The notes under the pieces are model-generated. The model had not been told where the DNA came from, ran no database searches, and worked only from the letters and a program-made list of their open reading frames with translations. The translations under genes were made by a program, and so were the position numbers. DNA of 64,000 nt from Kitasatospora cheerisanensis KCTC 2395 (GTDB lineage: Bacteria; Actinomycetota; Actinomycetes; Streptomycetales; Streptomycetaceae), in contig NZ_KK853997.1 in assembly GCF_000696185.1 (NCBI RefSeq), positions 4,354,910-4,418,909 on the forward strand, written 5' to 3'. The first letter of the stretch is position 1. Each line of letters begins with the position of its first letter. This document shows, one piece after another, positions 9,506 to 18,600 of this stretch.

Positions 9506-10228
9506 GCGGCGGCGCAGGCGCTGTCCCGCCCCGCCCGGCCCGCCCGCCGCCCGGCGGCCGACTTGTCGCCCGCCCGCCCCGAGCCGCTCACCACCGCGGC
9601 CCGGCACGGCGGTCCGGACGAGGAGGCGGCCATCGACTGCCTCGTCACCCGGCACCCGCACCTGCCGCGCGACCGGATGGGCCACCGGCTGAACGACGCC
9701 GGCCGGTGGCTGATCACCGAGGCCGTGGCGAGCCTGTACGGGGTCCGGCCGAGCCCCCGCGAACTGGCCCGCGACGAGCACCGGCGGTGGAGCGTGCCGG
9801 AGCTCGGCCTGACCGCCTCGGTCGCGCACTGCGCCGCGTACTCGACGGTGGCGCTGGTGTCCGGCCAGACCGTCGGCGTGGACCTCCAGGACCACCGCGA
9901 CCGCCCGTACGCCATGCAGTGGCTGGGCGCGCTGCTCGGCCGGCCGGACGGCGAGCCCGCCACCATGCGGGACTTCGCCGAGTGCGAGGCGCTGATCAAG
10001 ACCTCGCACCTGCGCAAGGAGACCTTCGCCGGCGTCCGGCTGCCCGACTGGCGGCCGGGCTGGCGCCCCACCAACACCGGCCACCTGGTGCGCTCCGCCG
10101 ACCTCGGCCACGGCCTGCACCTGGCCCTGGCCACCGACGCCCCCGCCGCCGTCCGCTGGTGGTGGCAGCCGCAGCCGTCCGCCCCGGCCGTCCGCACCGA
10201 GGCGCTCACCGTGGAGGCCGTCGCATGA
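9497..10228 (+). CDS. 4'-phosphopantetheinyl transferase (Sfp-like)
   Basis: The protein should convert apo-ACP to holo-ACP using coenzyme A. Sfp-family landmarks are present: LTASVAHCAAYS (substrate/CoA region), VGVDLQDH with the Mg-binding Asp129, and DFAECEALIKTS in place of the usual W-x-x-KEA-x-x-K. Glu and Lys of that motif are kept although the first Lys is not. I chose the GTG at 9497 because it follows the previous stop by 2 bp and all upstream sequence is hairpin; later starts are possible. The 243-aa length fits. Its stop overlaps the ATG of a 34-codon ORF. Confidence 0.8.
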   Translation: MRRAAAQALSRPARPARRPAADLSPARPEPLTTAARHGGPDEEAAIDCLVTRHPHLPRDRMGHRLNDAGRWLITEAVASLYGVRPSPRELARDEHRRWSVPELGLTASVAHCAAYSTVALVSGQTVGVDLQDHRDRPYAMQWLGALLGRPDGEPATMRDFAECEALIKTSHLRKETFAGVRLPDWRPGWRPTNTGHLVRSADLGHGLHLALATDAPAAVRWWWQPQPSAPAVRTEALTVEAVA

Positions 10229-10329
10229 CCACCGCCGCGCCCGGCGCCCGCCGGGGGCGGGACCGCTCGGCCGGACCCGGCGCCCCCGCCCCGGACCTCC
10301 CCGCCCCGACCCTGGAGCTCGCCGCATGA
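10225..10329 (+). CDS. 34-residue coupled ORF of unknown function
   Basis: The ATG overlaps the PPTase stop and its own stop overlaps the ATG of the condensation-like gene, so it sits exactly in a chain of translational coupling. The peptide is Pro/Ala/Arg-rich and ends LELAA. It could be a real small protein, a spacer that keeps ribosomes moving, or the remainder of a longer gene. No family is recognised. Confidence 0.3.
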   Translation: MTTAAPGARRGRDRSAGPGAPAPDLPAPTLELAA

Positions 10330-11492
10330 CCGCCACCGCCACCGCCGCCCCGGCCCGGGCCTACACCCGGCGGATCTCGCAGATCGAGCGCGGCTACCTG
10401 AACGCCAACGCCACCGGCACCCCGCAGCTGATCCAGATGGTGATCGACGGCGAGGGGCGCATCGACCCGGACGCCCTCGCCGACGCGGTCCGGCGGGCCA
10501 CCGCCGCCAACCCCGGCCTCGCGGTCCGCCGCAAGGGCCCCAACTGGCGGGCCGGGGACGCCCTCCCGCCGATCACCGAACTGCCCGCCGACGCCGGCTT
10601 CGCGCACCCGTTCTTCCACCGCGACCTGGACGTGGTGACCGGCCCGGTCTGCGAACTCGGCCTCGCCAACGGGCCGTCCACCAGCCGCCTGGTGGTCCGG
10701 GCCAGCCACATCGTCACCGACGGCCGCGGGCTGCGGTACTGGATCGAGGACCTGTTCCGCGCGCTGCGCGGCGAGCCCCTGGCCGGCGCCGACTCCACCG
10801 TCGACGACACGCACTTCCGCGCCGCCGCCGCCCCCGTCCCGGCCGCCCCCGTCCCGGCCCGGGCGGAAGGGTTCCCGGCGATCCTCGGACAGGGACCGGC
10901 CGACGGCACCGCGCTGTGGCTGCGCCGCTCCGTCGCGGCGACCCCGTCCGCCGTCACCGCCCGGATCGGCGCGGCCGTGTCCCGGCTGCTGACCGCCGAC
11001 AGCGGCCGGCTGATCATCCCGGTGGACCTGCGCCGGCACGACCGCGCGGTGCGCTCCACCGCCAACCTGACCTCCCAGCTGGTGCTCGACCTGCACCGCG
11101 AGGACCGCTGGAACCGGCTGCACAGCCAGCTGCTGGCCGCGATGCTCCGCAAGCGCGAAGTGGCCTCCCTGGAACGGGACTTCCTCCGCAACAACCCGTT
11201 CGCGAACTCGCTGCGGGAGGCCCAGGAGCTGGACGGCACCCGCTTCCCCTGCACCGCGATCCTCACCGACCACGGCCGGATCGACACCGAGCTGTTCCGC
11301 ACCGCGCACTTCCGCCCCACCGAGTACTGCACGCTGCCGATGCTCGTCCCGTACGCCGAGATGTTCCTGAGCACCTGTCAGCTCGACGGCCGCACCGAGC
11401 TCACCCTCTCCTGCCGCAACCGGCCCGACGCCCGCCCGGCCGCCGAGGCCGTCCTGGACGAGGTCGAACGCGCCCTGCTCGCGGCCGAGTGA
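10326..11492 (+). CDS. Stand-alone condensation/acyltransferase-like protein
   Basis: This 388-aa protein resembles NRPS condensation domains and PapA/WES-type acyltransferases. The core motif appears as ASHIVTDGRG: the second His, Asp and Gly of HHxxxDG are kept while the first His is Ser. A later SLREAQELDGTRFP segment and a DFLRNNPFANSL helix are compatible with the C-terminal lobe. Such enzymes transfer an acyl chain from a carrier protein to an amine or alcohol, so joining the polyene acyl-ACP to a diaminopropionate-derived amine is an attractive but unproven role. The ATG overlaps the preceding 34-codon ORF. Confidence 0.7.
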   Translation: MTATATAAPARAYTRRISQIERGYLNANATGTPQLIQMVIDGEGRIDPDALADAVRRATAANPGLAVRRKGPNWRAGDALPPITELPADAGFAHPFFHRDLDVVTGPVCELGLANGPSTSRLVVRASHIVTDGRGLRYWIEDLFRALRGEPLAGADSTVDDTHFRAAAAPVPAAPVPARAEGFPAILGQGPADGTALWLRRSVAATPSAVTARIGAAVSRLLTADSGRLIIPVDLRRHDRAVRSTANLTSQLVLDLHREDRWNRLHSQLLAAMLRKREVASLERDFLRNNPFANSLREAQELDGTRFPCTAILTDHGRIDTELFRTAHFRPTEYCTLPMLVPYAEMFLSTCQLDGRTELTLSCRNRPDARPAAEAVLDEVERALLAAE

Positions 11493-11534
11493 CCCGGCCG
11501 ACCCCTCCTCCCCGCCGATGAAGGACCTGCGAAG

Positions 11535-13264
11535 ATGCCCACCAAGCAGCCCGCCCGCACCACGGTGAACGCGGTCAAGGGCAAGGCCCGCCGCAAGCCG
11601 GGCCCGGCGCGCACGCCCGCCGCGAAGCCCGCCGCCGCGAAGCCCGCCGCCACCACGAAGAAGCCCGCCGCCCGAAGACCACCGAGCCGAAGACCACCGA
11701 GCCGAAGACCACCGAGCCGACCGAGCCCGCGGCCGTCGCCGTCGCCGTCGCCGAGCCGGAAGCGACCGAAGCGGCCGAAGCGGCCGACACCACCGGAGCG
11801 GCCGGAGCCGCGGAGGCGCCCGCCGCCCCCGCGGCCGAGGAGCCGGCCGGCGAGGGCCGCCCGCCGCAGGACGCCCCGTCGAAGGCCGCGCTGATCACCA
11901 TGGCCGCCGCCATCGCCGGCGGGTTCGTGGCGCTGCTCGACACCACCATCGTCAACGTCTCCATGCAGGAGACCACCGCCCGGTTCGGCGGCATCAACCA
12001 GGTGCAGTGGGTGGTGACGGCCTACCTGCTGGCGCTGGCCGCGACCATGCCCGCCACCGGCTGGCTGGCCACCCGGTTCGGCACCAAGCGGGTGTTCGCC
12101 GCGGCGACCGCCCTGTTCGCGCTGGGCTCGCTGGGCTGCGCCGCCGCCCAGTCGCTGGACCAGCTGATCGCCGCCCGCGGCCTGTCCGGTGCGGCGGCCG
12201 GCATCCTGACCCCGGCCTCGACGATCCTGCTGACCCGCGGCGTGCCGCGCGAGCACCTGGCCAAGGTGCAGGGCCTGAACGGCTCGGTGATGCTGATCAG
12301 CCCGCTGCTCGGGCCGACCATCGGCGGACTGCTGGTCGCCTGGGGCGGCTGGTCGGCGGTGTACGTGGTCAACATCCCGTTCTGCGCGGCCCTGCTGGCC
12401 GTCACGGTGCGCTTCGTCCGCAAGGACGCCCCGCCGGCCGGCGGGGCCAAGCCGCTGGACCTGCTGGGCCTGGTCTCCTCGGCCACCGCCACCGTCTGCG
12501 CGGTGCTGGCCATCCACGCCTACGCCGAGCGGGGCGCCGACGCCGGCGCCGCGCTGCTGGTGCCGCTCGGCCTGGCCGTGCTGGGCGCGGCGGTGTTCGT
12601 GGTGCGCGAGCTGAAGGCGAAGTACCCGCTGCTCGACCTGCGGCTGTTCCGGATCCCGGTGTACGCGGCCGCGGTGGTGAACATCTTCTGCCTGGGCTTC
12701 GTCCTGTACTCGCCGATGATGCTGATCCCGCTGTACTTCGAGGACGCCCGCGGCGAGTCCGCGGTGACCACCGGCCTGCTGATGTCCACCGGCGGCCTGG
12801 GCGTGGTGACCGCCGCCTGGCTGTCCCGGGTGCTGCTCCGGAAGATCGGCGGCGGCGCGACCGTGCTGATCGGCATCTGCCTGACGATGATCGCCACCGT
12901 GCCGATGACCGGCCTGACCGGCGCCACCGCCTACCCGCTGATCTGCGGCAGCCTGGTGATCCGCGGCCTGGGCACCGGCCTGACCATCGTGCCGACCATG
13001 ACCCGGGCGTTCCAGTCGATCCGTCAGGAGTCCATCCCGGACGCCTCCTCGCAGCTCAACCTGACCCAGCGGATCGGCGGCGCGCTGGCCATCGCGGTGG
13101 TCACCGTGGTGCTCACCGACTCGGCCCGCAGCCACCACGGCATGGTGCCGGAGGCGTTCGCGCACTCCTTCGGGTGGCTGCTGGGGGTCTACGGACTGAC
13201 CCTGCTGCCCGCCCTGGCGCTGCTCCTGGCGGATCGTCGGGAGAAGCGCCGGCAGGCGGTCTGA
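11535..13264 (+). CDS. DHA2-type MFS exporter with a long Lys/Ala-rich N-terminal tail (one frameshift)
   Basis: The transporter core begins near 11900 (ALITMAAAIAGGFVALLDTTIVNVSMQ) and shows the EmrB/QacA pattern: LLDTTIVNVS in helix 1, the GxLaTRFGTKRVF loop, LGPTIGGLL in helix 5 and about 14 hydrophobic segments. Upstream, the ATG at 11535 (RBS GAAGG region) opens a cytoplasmic tail rich in Lys/Ala/Pro with three tandem KTTEP units (15-bp repeats near 11680-11720). One base is missing near 11675, where the tail and core frames meet; restoring it gives 577 codons. It is the last gene of the operon and probably exports the product. Confidence 0.82.
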
Positions 13265-13288
13265 CGGAACGTCGGCGGACGCCCGCGG

Positions 13289-14287
13289 TCAGCGCGTGGC
13301 GGGGAGCCAGCCGTCCTGGACGGCGTGCACTCCGGCCTCGAAGCGGCTGCGGGCGTCCAGGCGTTCCATCAGGTTGGCGGCGAACCGGCGGGCGGTGCGC
13401 GGGGAGACGCCCATCCGCTTGGCGATCGCCTCGTCGGTGTGGCCCTGGGCGAGCATCTTCAGCACCGCCAGCTCGTGCGGCGGCATCTCGTTCTCGTCGC
13501 AGCAGCGGGGCGCGTCGCCGACCGGGATCGCGCTCGCCCAGACGCCCTCGAACAGGGCGCACAGCGCGGCCACCGTGCCCGCGCCGCGCAGCACCACCGC
13601 GCCGGCCCGGGCGTCCTCGGTGTCGATCGGCAGCACCGCCTGCTGCCGGTCGAAGATGATCATGCGGATGGGGAGCTCCGGCACCGTGCGGACCTGGCCG
13701 CCCTGCAGGTTCAGCCAGGTCACGTGGTCCAGGGTCGGCCGGTGGTTGCGGACGCTGTCCAGGTAGACGGTGCGCATCTGCACGCCGCGCTCCAGCAGCG
13801 CCGCGTTCGGCTGCCGGCTGGCCCGCAGGTCCTCCTCGCTGTGGGCGCCGCCGGGGGCGAAGGTCGCCACCTCCTGGCGCACCGAGCCGGCCAGTTCGGC
13901 CAGCCGCTCGCGGATCATCTCCGGTCCGGCCAGCTGCTCGGAGGAGGCGTCGGTGGCGGTCGGTCGGAACGCCGAGCACTCCGCGATCAGCTGGGCCGCC
14001 GCGGCCCGGGAGGCCTCCACCCGCAGCTGCTGGGCGGCCAGTTCCGCCTGCTGGCGGGCCAGCAGGACCTCCATCGCCGTCTCCGGGCCGACCGCCCGGA
14101 ACCCGATGCCCTCCCGGGCCGACGGCTGGATCAGGGCCAGTTCGCTGAGCCGGTCGAGTCCGGTGCGGACTCTGTCCTCGCTCAGCCCCAGGGCTCTCGC
14201 GAGCGCGGCCACCCCGGCCTGCGGGTCGGCCAGCATCCGGCGGTAGATGGACTCGGCCTCCGCATCGAGCCCCAGAACGTCCAGCAT
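13289..14287 (-). CDS. TrmB-like/LuxR-type transcriptional regulator
   Basis: This 332-aa DNA-binding protein has an N-terminal winged-helix segment resembling TrmB (LGLDAEAESIYRRML, VAALARALGLSEDRV), a central ligand-like region and a C-terminal LuxR helix-turn-helix (ELAVLKMLAQGHTDEAIAKRMGVSPRTARRF, about 270-300). Such helix-turn-helix regulators are common in actinomycete biosynthetic clusters. It converges on the exporter gene with a 24-bp gap and shares the 14288-14443 intergenic region only with the 3' end of the SARP gene, so it has its own promoter there. Confidence 0.85.
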   Translation of the reverse strand: MLDVLGLDAEAESIYRRMLADPQAGVAALARALGLSEDRVRTGLDRLSELALIQPSAREGIGFRAVGPETAMEVLLARQQAELAAQQLRVEASRAAAAQLIAECSAFRPTATDASSEQLAGPEMIRERLAELAGSVRQEVATFAPGGAHSEEDLRASRQPNAALLERGVQMRTVYLDSVRNHRPTLDHVTWLNLQGGQVRTVPELPIRMIIFDRQQAVLPIDTEDARAGAVVLRGAGTVAALCALFEGVWASAIPVGDAPRCCDENEMPPHELAVLKMLAQGHTDEAIAKRMGVSPRTARRFAANLMERLDARSRFEAGVHAVQDGWLPATR

Positions 14288-14315
14288 GGATCGGTCCCCG
14301 TTTCGATCAGCGCCA

Positions 14316-14330
14316 GTAGATGAGGTCTAC
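14316..14330. promoter_or_regulatory. Possible operator upstream of the TrmB/LuxR-type gene
   Basis: A short inverted repeat gtaga-tgagg-tctac lies about 30 bp upstream of the regulator start. It could be an autoregulatory site. With arms of only 5 bp the support is weak. Confidence 0.25.
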
Positions 14331-14443
14331 ATCATTTCCTGAGCTTACTGACACACGGCAACCACATACCGGCCCTTGCCTTCCGGCGAGATGTCAGGAC
14401 AACGGCGGCCCGGACACGACCGGTGAAACGTTCGGAAGCACCG

Positions 14444-16282
14444 TCAGACGGCTGCTGTGACCAGCAGTTGACTGCCCGTCATGACAGCCGGGTCGGGCTG
14501 CTCCGGCAGCAGCCGGGAGCAGTCCCGGACCAGGCTGTGGAACGAGAACAGCGCCGCCGCCTCCTGCCGGACCAGGTTGTTCTCGAACAGCGCGTCGAGG
14601 CAGCACTCCACCTCGTCCGCGCTCAGCCCGGTCACCGCCGCCGCCCGGTCCACGTCGAAGGAGCCCGCGGGCTGACAGCACATCAGGCGGCTGAACCGCT
14701 GCTGTGCCAGGTCCAGGTACTGGTACGAGGCGCGGAGCAGCGCCATCAGGTCGCGGTCCGCGGTGCGCAGGCAGCGGGCCCGGCGCTCCGGATCGGCCAG
14801 CCGCTCCACCAGGTCCGCCACCGTCCAGGCCGGACGGTCCCGCAGCCGGGTCGCGGCGATCCGCACCGCCAGCGGCAGGTAGCCGCAGAGCGCCACCGCC
14901 TCCGCCGCCCGGGCCGGCTCCCGGCCGACCCGGCGCTCGCCGGCCACCCGGGCGAACAGTTCCACCGCGTCGCCCGGCGGCAGCACGTCCAGCGGCAGCG
15001 CCACCGAGCCGTCCAGCGCGCTCAGCTTGCGGCGGCTGGTCACCAGCACCAGCGTCTCGCCGGCGCCCGGGAGCAGCGGGCGCACCTGGGCGCTGTCGGC
15101 CGCGTCGTCCAGCACCAGCAGGCAGCGCCGGCCGGCCAGCCGGGAGCGCCACAGCGCGGAGCGCTCCTCCAGCGAGGCGGGGATCCGGTCCTGCGGCAGG
15201 CCGTCGGCGCGCAGCAGCGCGGCCAGCGCCCGCAGCGGCGACACCGGCGGCCGGGACTCGTCGAAGCCGTCGAGGGCGGCGAAGAACTGGCCGTCCGGGA
15301 AGTCCGCGGTCGCCCGGTGCGCCAGCCGCACCGCCAGCGTGGTCTTGCCGACGCCGCCCATGCCGTCGATCGCCAGCATCAGCGGCGATCCGGCCGCCCG
15401 ACGGGCCACCGCCTCCTGAAGCAGCGCCAGTTCGGCGATCCGGCCGGTGAAGTCCGCCAGGTCGTGCGGCAGGCAGTTCGGGTGCGGGCCCGGCGCCGCC
15501 TCCTCGGCGGCCGGCGGACGCACCTCCACCGGGCCGGGCGCGTCGTGCACGCCGGGCGCGTCGGCGAGGATCTCCGCCTGGAGCGCGCGCAGTTGGGGGC
15601 TGGGCTCCAGGCCGAGCTCGTCCGCCAGGTAGCGGCGGCCCTCCTCGTACACCGCCAGCGCGTGCGCCTGCCGGCCGCTGCGGCACAGCGCCGTCATCAG
15701 GCTCCGCCGCAGCGAGTCGCGCAGCGGGTACTCGGCCAGCAGCGCCGTCAACTCGCCCACCAGCGAGGAGGTCTCACCGACCCTCAGGCGCAGCGCCATC
15801 AGGTCCTCGAGCGCGGTCAGCCGCTGCTCGTGCAGTTTCACGGCCGCGCTGGTCACCGCCGGGCAGTGGATGCCGGCGAAGGCCTCGCCGCGCCACAGGT
15901 CCACCGCGGACTGCAGCAGCCGGATCGCCTCCGGGAACCGCCCGTCCCGTTCGGCGGCCCGCGCCTCGCGCACCTTGCGGGTGAACCGGTGCGCGTCCAC
16001 CGCGTCCTCGGGCACCACCAGCCGGTACCCGACGTCCACCGTCACCAGCCGGTGCTCGCCGACGGCCAGCACCCGTCTCAGGTCGCGGATCGCGTTGTGC
16101 ACCTGCGGTCTGGCCGACGGCGGCGGGTCCTCCCACAGCTCGTCCACCAGAAAGTCCATCGGCACCACCCGGCCGGCGTTCAGGAGCAGCAGCGCCAGGA
16201 GTCTCTGCTGCCGCATGCCCCGGACGTCCACCAGGACGCCGCCCTGGCGCGTCTCCAGCGCGCCCAGGACCAGGAATTCCAT
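14444..16282 (-). CDS. SARP/AfsR-type regulator with NB-ARC ATPase domain
   Basis: Likely pathway-level activator. The N-terminus (1-95) is an OmpR-like winged helix (MEFLVLGALETR, LWEDPPPSARPQVHNAIRDLRR), followed by a bacterial transcriptional activation domain (about 100-245) and an NB-ARC/STAND ATPase with P-loop GMGGVGKTT near residue 310 and LLVLDDAAD as Walker B. It is 612 aa, shorter than AfsR because there is no TPR block. The ATG at 16282 was chosen because the SARP fold starts directly there. It lies 56 bp downstream of the repeat-peptide gene on the same strand and probably shares its transcript. The STAND domain implies nucleotide- and ligand-dependent switching. Confidence 0.9.
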   Translation of the reverse strand: MEFLVLGALETRQGGVLVDVRGMRQQRLLALLLLNAGRVVPMDFLVDELWEDPPPSARPQVHNAIRDLRRVLAVGEHRLVTVDVGYRLVVPEDAVDAHRFTRKVREARAAERDGRFPEAIRLLQSAVDLWRGEAFAGIHCPAVTSAAVKLHEQRLTALEDLMALRLRVGETSSLVGELTALLAEYPLRDSLRRSLMTALCRSGRQAHALAVYEEGRRYLADELGLEPSPQLRALQAEILADAPGVHDAPGPVEVRPPAAEEAAPGPHPNCLPHDLADFTGRIAELALLQEAVARRAAGSPLMLAIDGMGGVGKTTLAVRLAHRATADFPDGQFFAALDGFDESRPPVSPLRALAALLRADGLPQDRIPASLEERSALWRSRLAGRRCLLVLDDAADSAQVRPLLPGAGETLVLVTSRRKLSALDGSVALPLDVLPPGDAVELFARVAGERRVGREPARAAEAVALCGYLPLAVRIAATRLRDRPAWTVADLVERLADPERRARCLRTADRDLMALLRASYQYLDLAQQRFSRLMCCQPAGSFDVDRAAAVTGLSADEVECCLDALFENNLVRQEAAALFSFHSLVRDCSRLLPEQPDPAVMTGSQLLVTAAV

Positions 16283-16338
16283 CGTCTTCACCCCCGTGAG
16301 TGCGATCGGTCGGACGGTTCGGATGTGCTTCGCGGGGC

Positions 16339-16641
16339 TCAGCCGCCCCAGGTGACGTCGCCGTTCGGGCCGACGACCGCGCTCGCGCCGTCCGCGACGG
16401 TCAGTCCGGCCGCCGCGGGGTTGGCCGGGGACTGGCCCCAGGTGACGTCCCCGTTCGGGCCGACGATCAGGTTCGCGCCGCCCGCGGCGGCCTTCACGGC
16501 CAGGTCGGGGTCGACGGGGCTCTGGCCCCAGGTGACGTCGCCGGCGACATTCCCGGAGTATTCCACCGACGTCGCCGAAATGGCCACGGCTGCGATTGCG
16601 GCGACCGAGAAAGCGACCAACTTGGAGACGCGGGTGACCAT
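16339..16641 (-). CDS. Small exported peptide with 30-residue GDVTWG repeats
   Basis: A 100-aa protein starting at ATG 16641 (AGGAG 8 bp upstream). Residues 1-25 are a signal-peptide-like helix (VTRVSK then LVAFSVAAIAAVAISA). The rest consists of two 30-residue units beginning GDVTWGQSP and ending VGPN, and a final GDVTWGG before the stop. No cysteine is present. I do not recognise a family. Its position immediately upstream of an NB-ARC-containing SARP on the same strand suggests a secreted signal or a regulator-linked peptide, but this is inference. Confidence 0.7.
   Translation of the reverse strand: MVTRVSKLVAFSVAAIAAVAISATSVEYSGNVAGDVTWGQSPVDPDLAVKAAAGGANLIVGPNGDVTWGQSPANPAAAGLTVADGASAVVGPNGDVTWGG
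16347..16544. repeat. Exact 90-bp period tandem repeat inside the peptide gene
   Basis: The block ccccaggtgacgtc recurs at 16347, 16437 and 16527, precisely 90 bp apart. The first two copies continue identically for about 30 bp except one base. It encodes the VGPNGDVTWG motif, so the repeat is maintained at DNA and protein level. Confidence 0.9.
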
Positions 16642-16750
16642 CACGGGAATTCTCCTGAAGGATTGTGGTGGGTTTCTCCGGGGTGGTTTCCCGGAGTTCC
16701 GGCCGGCGGCTGCTCCCGCCGACACCACTACTGTGCTGCACCCGCGGCCC

Positions 16751-16780
16751 GGAGGGAACAGGTGTCGGCTGGACGGAACA
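16751..16780. promoter_or_regulatory. Direct repeat in the promoter region of the peptide-SARP genes
   Basis: Two copies of gga(g/c)ggaaca occur at 16751-16760 and 16771-16780, 20 bp apart, within the 168-bp space upstream of the peptide gene. This could be a SARP or other activator site, although SARP sites usually have 11- or 22-bp periods. Confidence 0.25.
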
Positions 16781-16809
16781 TGCACTGTCCTAAGCCGTCC
16801 ACGGTCCGC

Positions 16810-17112
16810 CTACTCGAACCCCCACCAGGGCCCCGGAACCAGGGCCGCCCCCACGCTCAGCACGGCGAAACCGGCCAGGCCGGGCTCCGCCTCCACCGCC
16901 CGTAAGAGCACCCGGGCGGCCCGCCCCTCCGCCTCCGCCAGGCTCTCGGCCAGGACGAACACCCCCACCGTGACCTCCTCCGACCCGGTCGGGTGGACGC
17001 TCACGTGCTCCACCGCGTCCCGGTCCTCCGCATGAGAACGAACCAATTCCGCCAGGTCGGGCGGAACGCCCCCGCCGGCCGGTGCGCGAAGCCTCGCATG
17101 AACCAGATACAT
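16810..17112 (-). CDS. Small conserved-looking hypothetical protein
   Basis: This 100-aa protein (MYLVHARLRAPAGGG at the start, VHPTGSEEVTVGVFVLAESLAEAE in the middle, ending WWGFE) has an alternating beta-alpha pattern typical of a small ferredoxin-like domain, no signal peptide and no catalytic motif. I cannot name it. It lies upstream of the peptide and SARP genes on the same strand, 168 bp away, and may be the first gene of that unit. A 14-bp inverted repeat precedes it. Confidence 0.6.
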   Translation of the reverse strand: MYLVHARLRAPAGGGVPPDLAELVRSHAEDRDAVEHVSVHPTGSEEVTVGVFVLAESLAEAEGRAARVLLRAVEAEPGLAGFAVLSVGAALVPGPWWGFE

Positions 17113-17157
17113 GCTTCCATAGTGGGCTCCGCCATTAGGTGCCCGAACGATTTCGCG

Positions 17158-17191
17158 CTGGTCGCTTTATGCCATGTCATAAACCGACCAG
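17158..17191. repeat. 14-bp inverted repeat between the ROK gene and the small hypothetical gene
   Basis: Arms ctggtcgctttatg and cataaaccgaccag match at 13 of 14 positions around the 6-base loop ccatgt. It is 46 bp upstream of the small gene start and about 55 bp past the ROK stop. It may be an operator for the downstream genes or a terminator of the ROK gene; the AT-rich inner part favours an operator. Confidence 0.5.
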
Positions 17192-17246
17192 GAGAAGGCA
17201 GGTGAAAACTGCGGGAAGATCGCGGGACGCCCCGGTGCCCGGTCGC

Positions 17247-18457
17247 TCAGCGCGCCCCGGTGCCGCCGCTCTCCAGGAACTGGCAGAGCGGCAGCGTCGC
17301 CGCGCCCAGCGTCACCGCGTCCGGGCCCAGCTCGCTGAGCGCGAGGGCGGTGCGGGAGCGCGGGAAGGCCAGGGCGTGACGGGTCGCGGACTCCTCGATC
17401 GCGGGCAGCAGGCGGGGGCCGAGCAGCAGGCCGGCCCAGCCGCCGATGACGACCCGCTCGGGCGCGAACAGGTTGACCAGGTCGGCGACGGCCGCGCCGA
17501 GCAGCTCGGCGGCCTCGTCCAGCAGCGCGACCGCGCCGGGCCGGCCGGCCTCCGCGGCGGCCAGCAGGGCGGCCAGGCCCGCCTTCTCGCCGACGCCGGG
17601 GAGGGCGCCGTCCCAGCGCTCGACCAGCGCCGCGGCGCCGACGTAGGCCTCCAGGCAGCCGCGGGCGCCGCAGCGGCAGGGGCGGCCGCCGACGTGCACC
17701 TTGGTGTGGCCCACTCGCCGGCCGAGCTGCTCGCGCCGCGGAAGCGGCGGCCGTCCGCGACCACGCACGCGCCGATGCCGGAGCCGAACAGCGCGACCAC
17801 GGCGTCCCGGCAGCCGCGGCCCGCACCGAACCACATCTCGGCCTGGCCGAGGGTCTTGGCGCCGTTGTCGATGTGCAGCGGCAACGGGGTGTGGGCGCGC
17901 AGCAGGCGGCCGAGCGGGACGGCGTCCCAGCCGAAGGTCGGGCCGTGCACGACGGCGTCCGCGCCGGGGTCGGGGCCGGCGCCCTGCTCGACGATGCCGG
18001 GCACGCCGAGGCCGACGCCGAGCACGCTGCGGGCCGGGACGCCCGCCGCGTCGAGGACGTGCGCGAGGCCGGCGGCGATCAGCCGGACCACCCGGCCCGG
18101 GTCCGGAGCGTCGTCCAACGGCCGGTCGGCGGAGGCGAGTTCGGTGAGCGCGAGGTCGAACAGGGTGACCCGGACCTGGGTCTCGCCGACGTCGATGCCG
18201 ACCAGGTGGGCCCGGCCGGGGGCGACCCGGAGCAGGATCCGCGGCCGCTTGCCGTCCGACTCGACGGAGCCGCACTCCTCGATCAGCCCGTCGGCGAGCA
18301 GGTCCCCCGTCACGTTGGTGATCGACCCGGCGCTGAGCCGGGTGGCGCACCCGAGTTCCTGCCGGCTGAGCGGGCCGTGGAAGTACAGGTGGCGCAGCAG
18401 GGTCGAGCGGCTGGCGCGGCGCAGGTCGCGGACGGTCTGCTGGGCTCGGGGCGTCAT
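17247..18457 (-). CDS. ROK-family transcriptional regulator/sugar-kinase homologue (one frameshift)
   Basis: The N-terminus carries a NagC/XylR-type winged helix (LLRHLYFHGPLSRQELG, LSAGSITNVTGDLLADGLIEE), followed by a ROK domain with VGIDVGETQVRV and the zinc motif CRCGARGCLEAY. The frame breaks near 17716 between SSSAGEW and GHTKVHVGG, where restoring one G gives GEVGHTKV and 404 codons overall. The ATG at 18457 follows a GGAGG. Such regulators respond to sugars or amino-sugars; the neighbouring chitinase suggests an N-acetylglucosamine-related role, by context only. Confidence 0.85.
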
Positions 18458-18600
18458 GGGTGTGGTGTCCTCCTCCGGCGCGAATCTACGCGTTCGCGCC
18501 GCCCGCCGTGCGCCCGTCCGCCGGTGGCCGGAACGCGGGCCCGGTCGCGGGCCGAGGGCAGGCCGGGGCGCAGGGGGACCGGCGGCCGGAGACGGCAACG

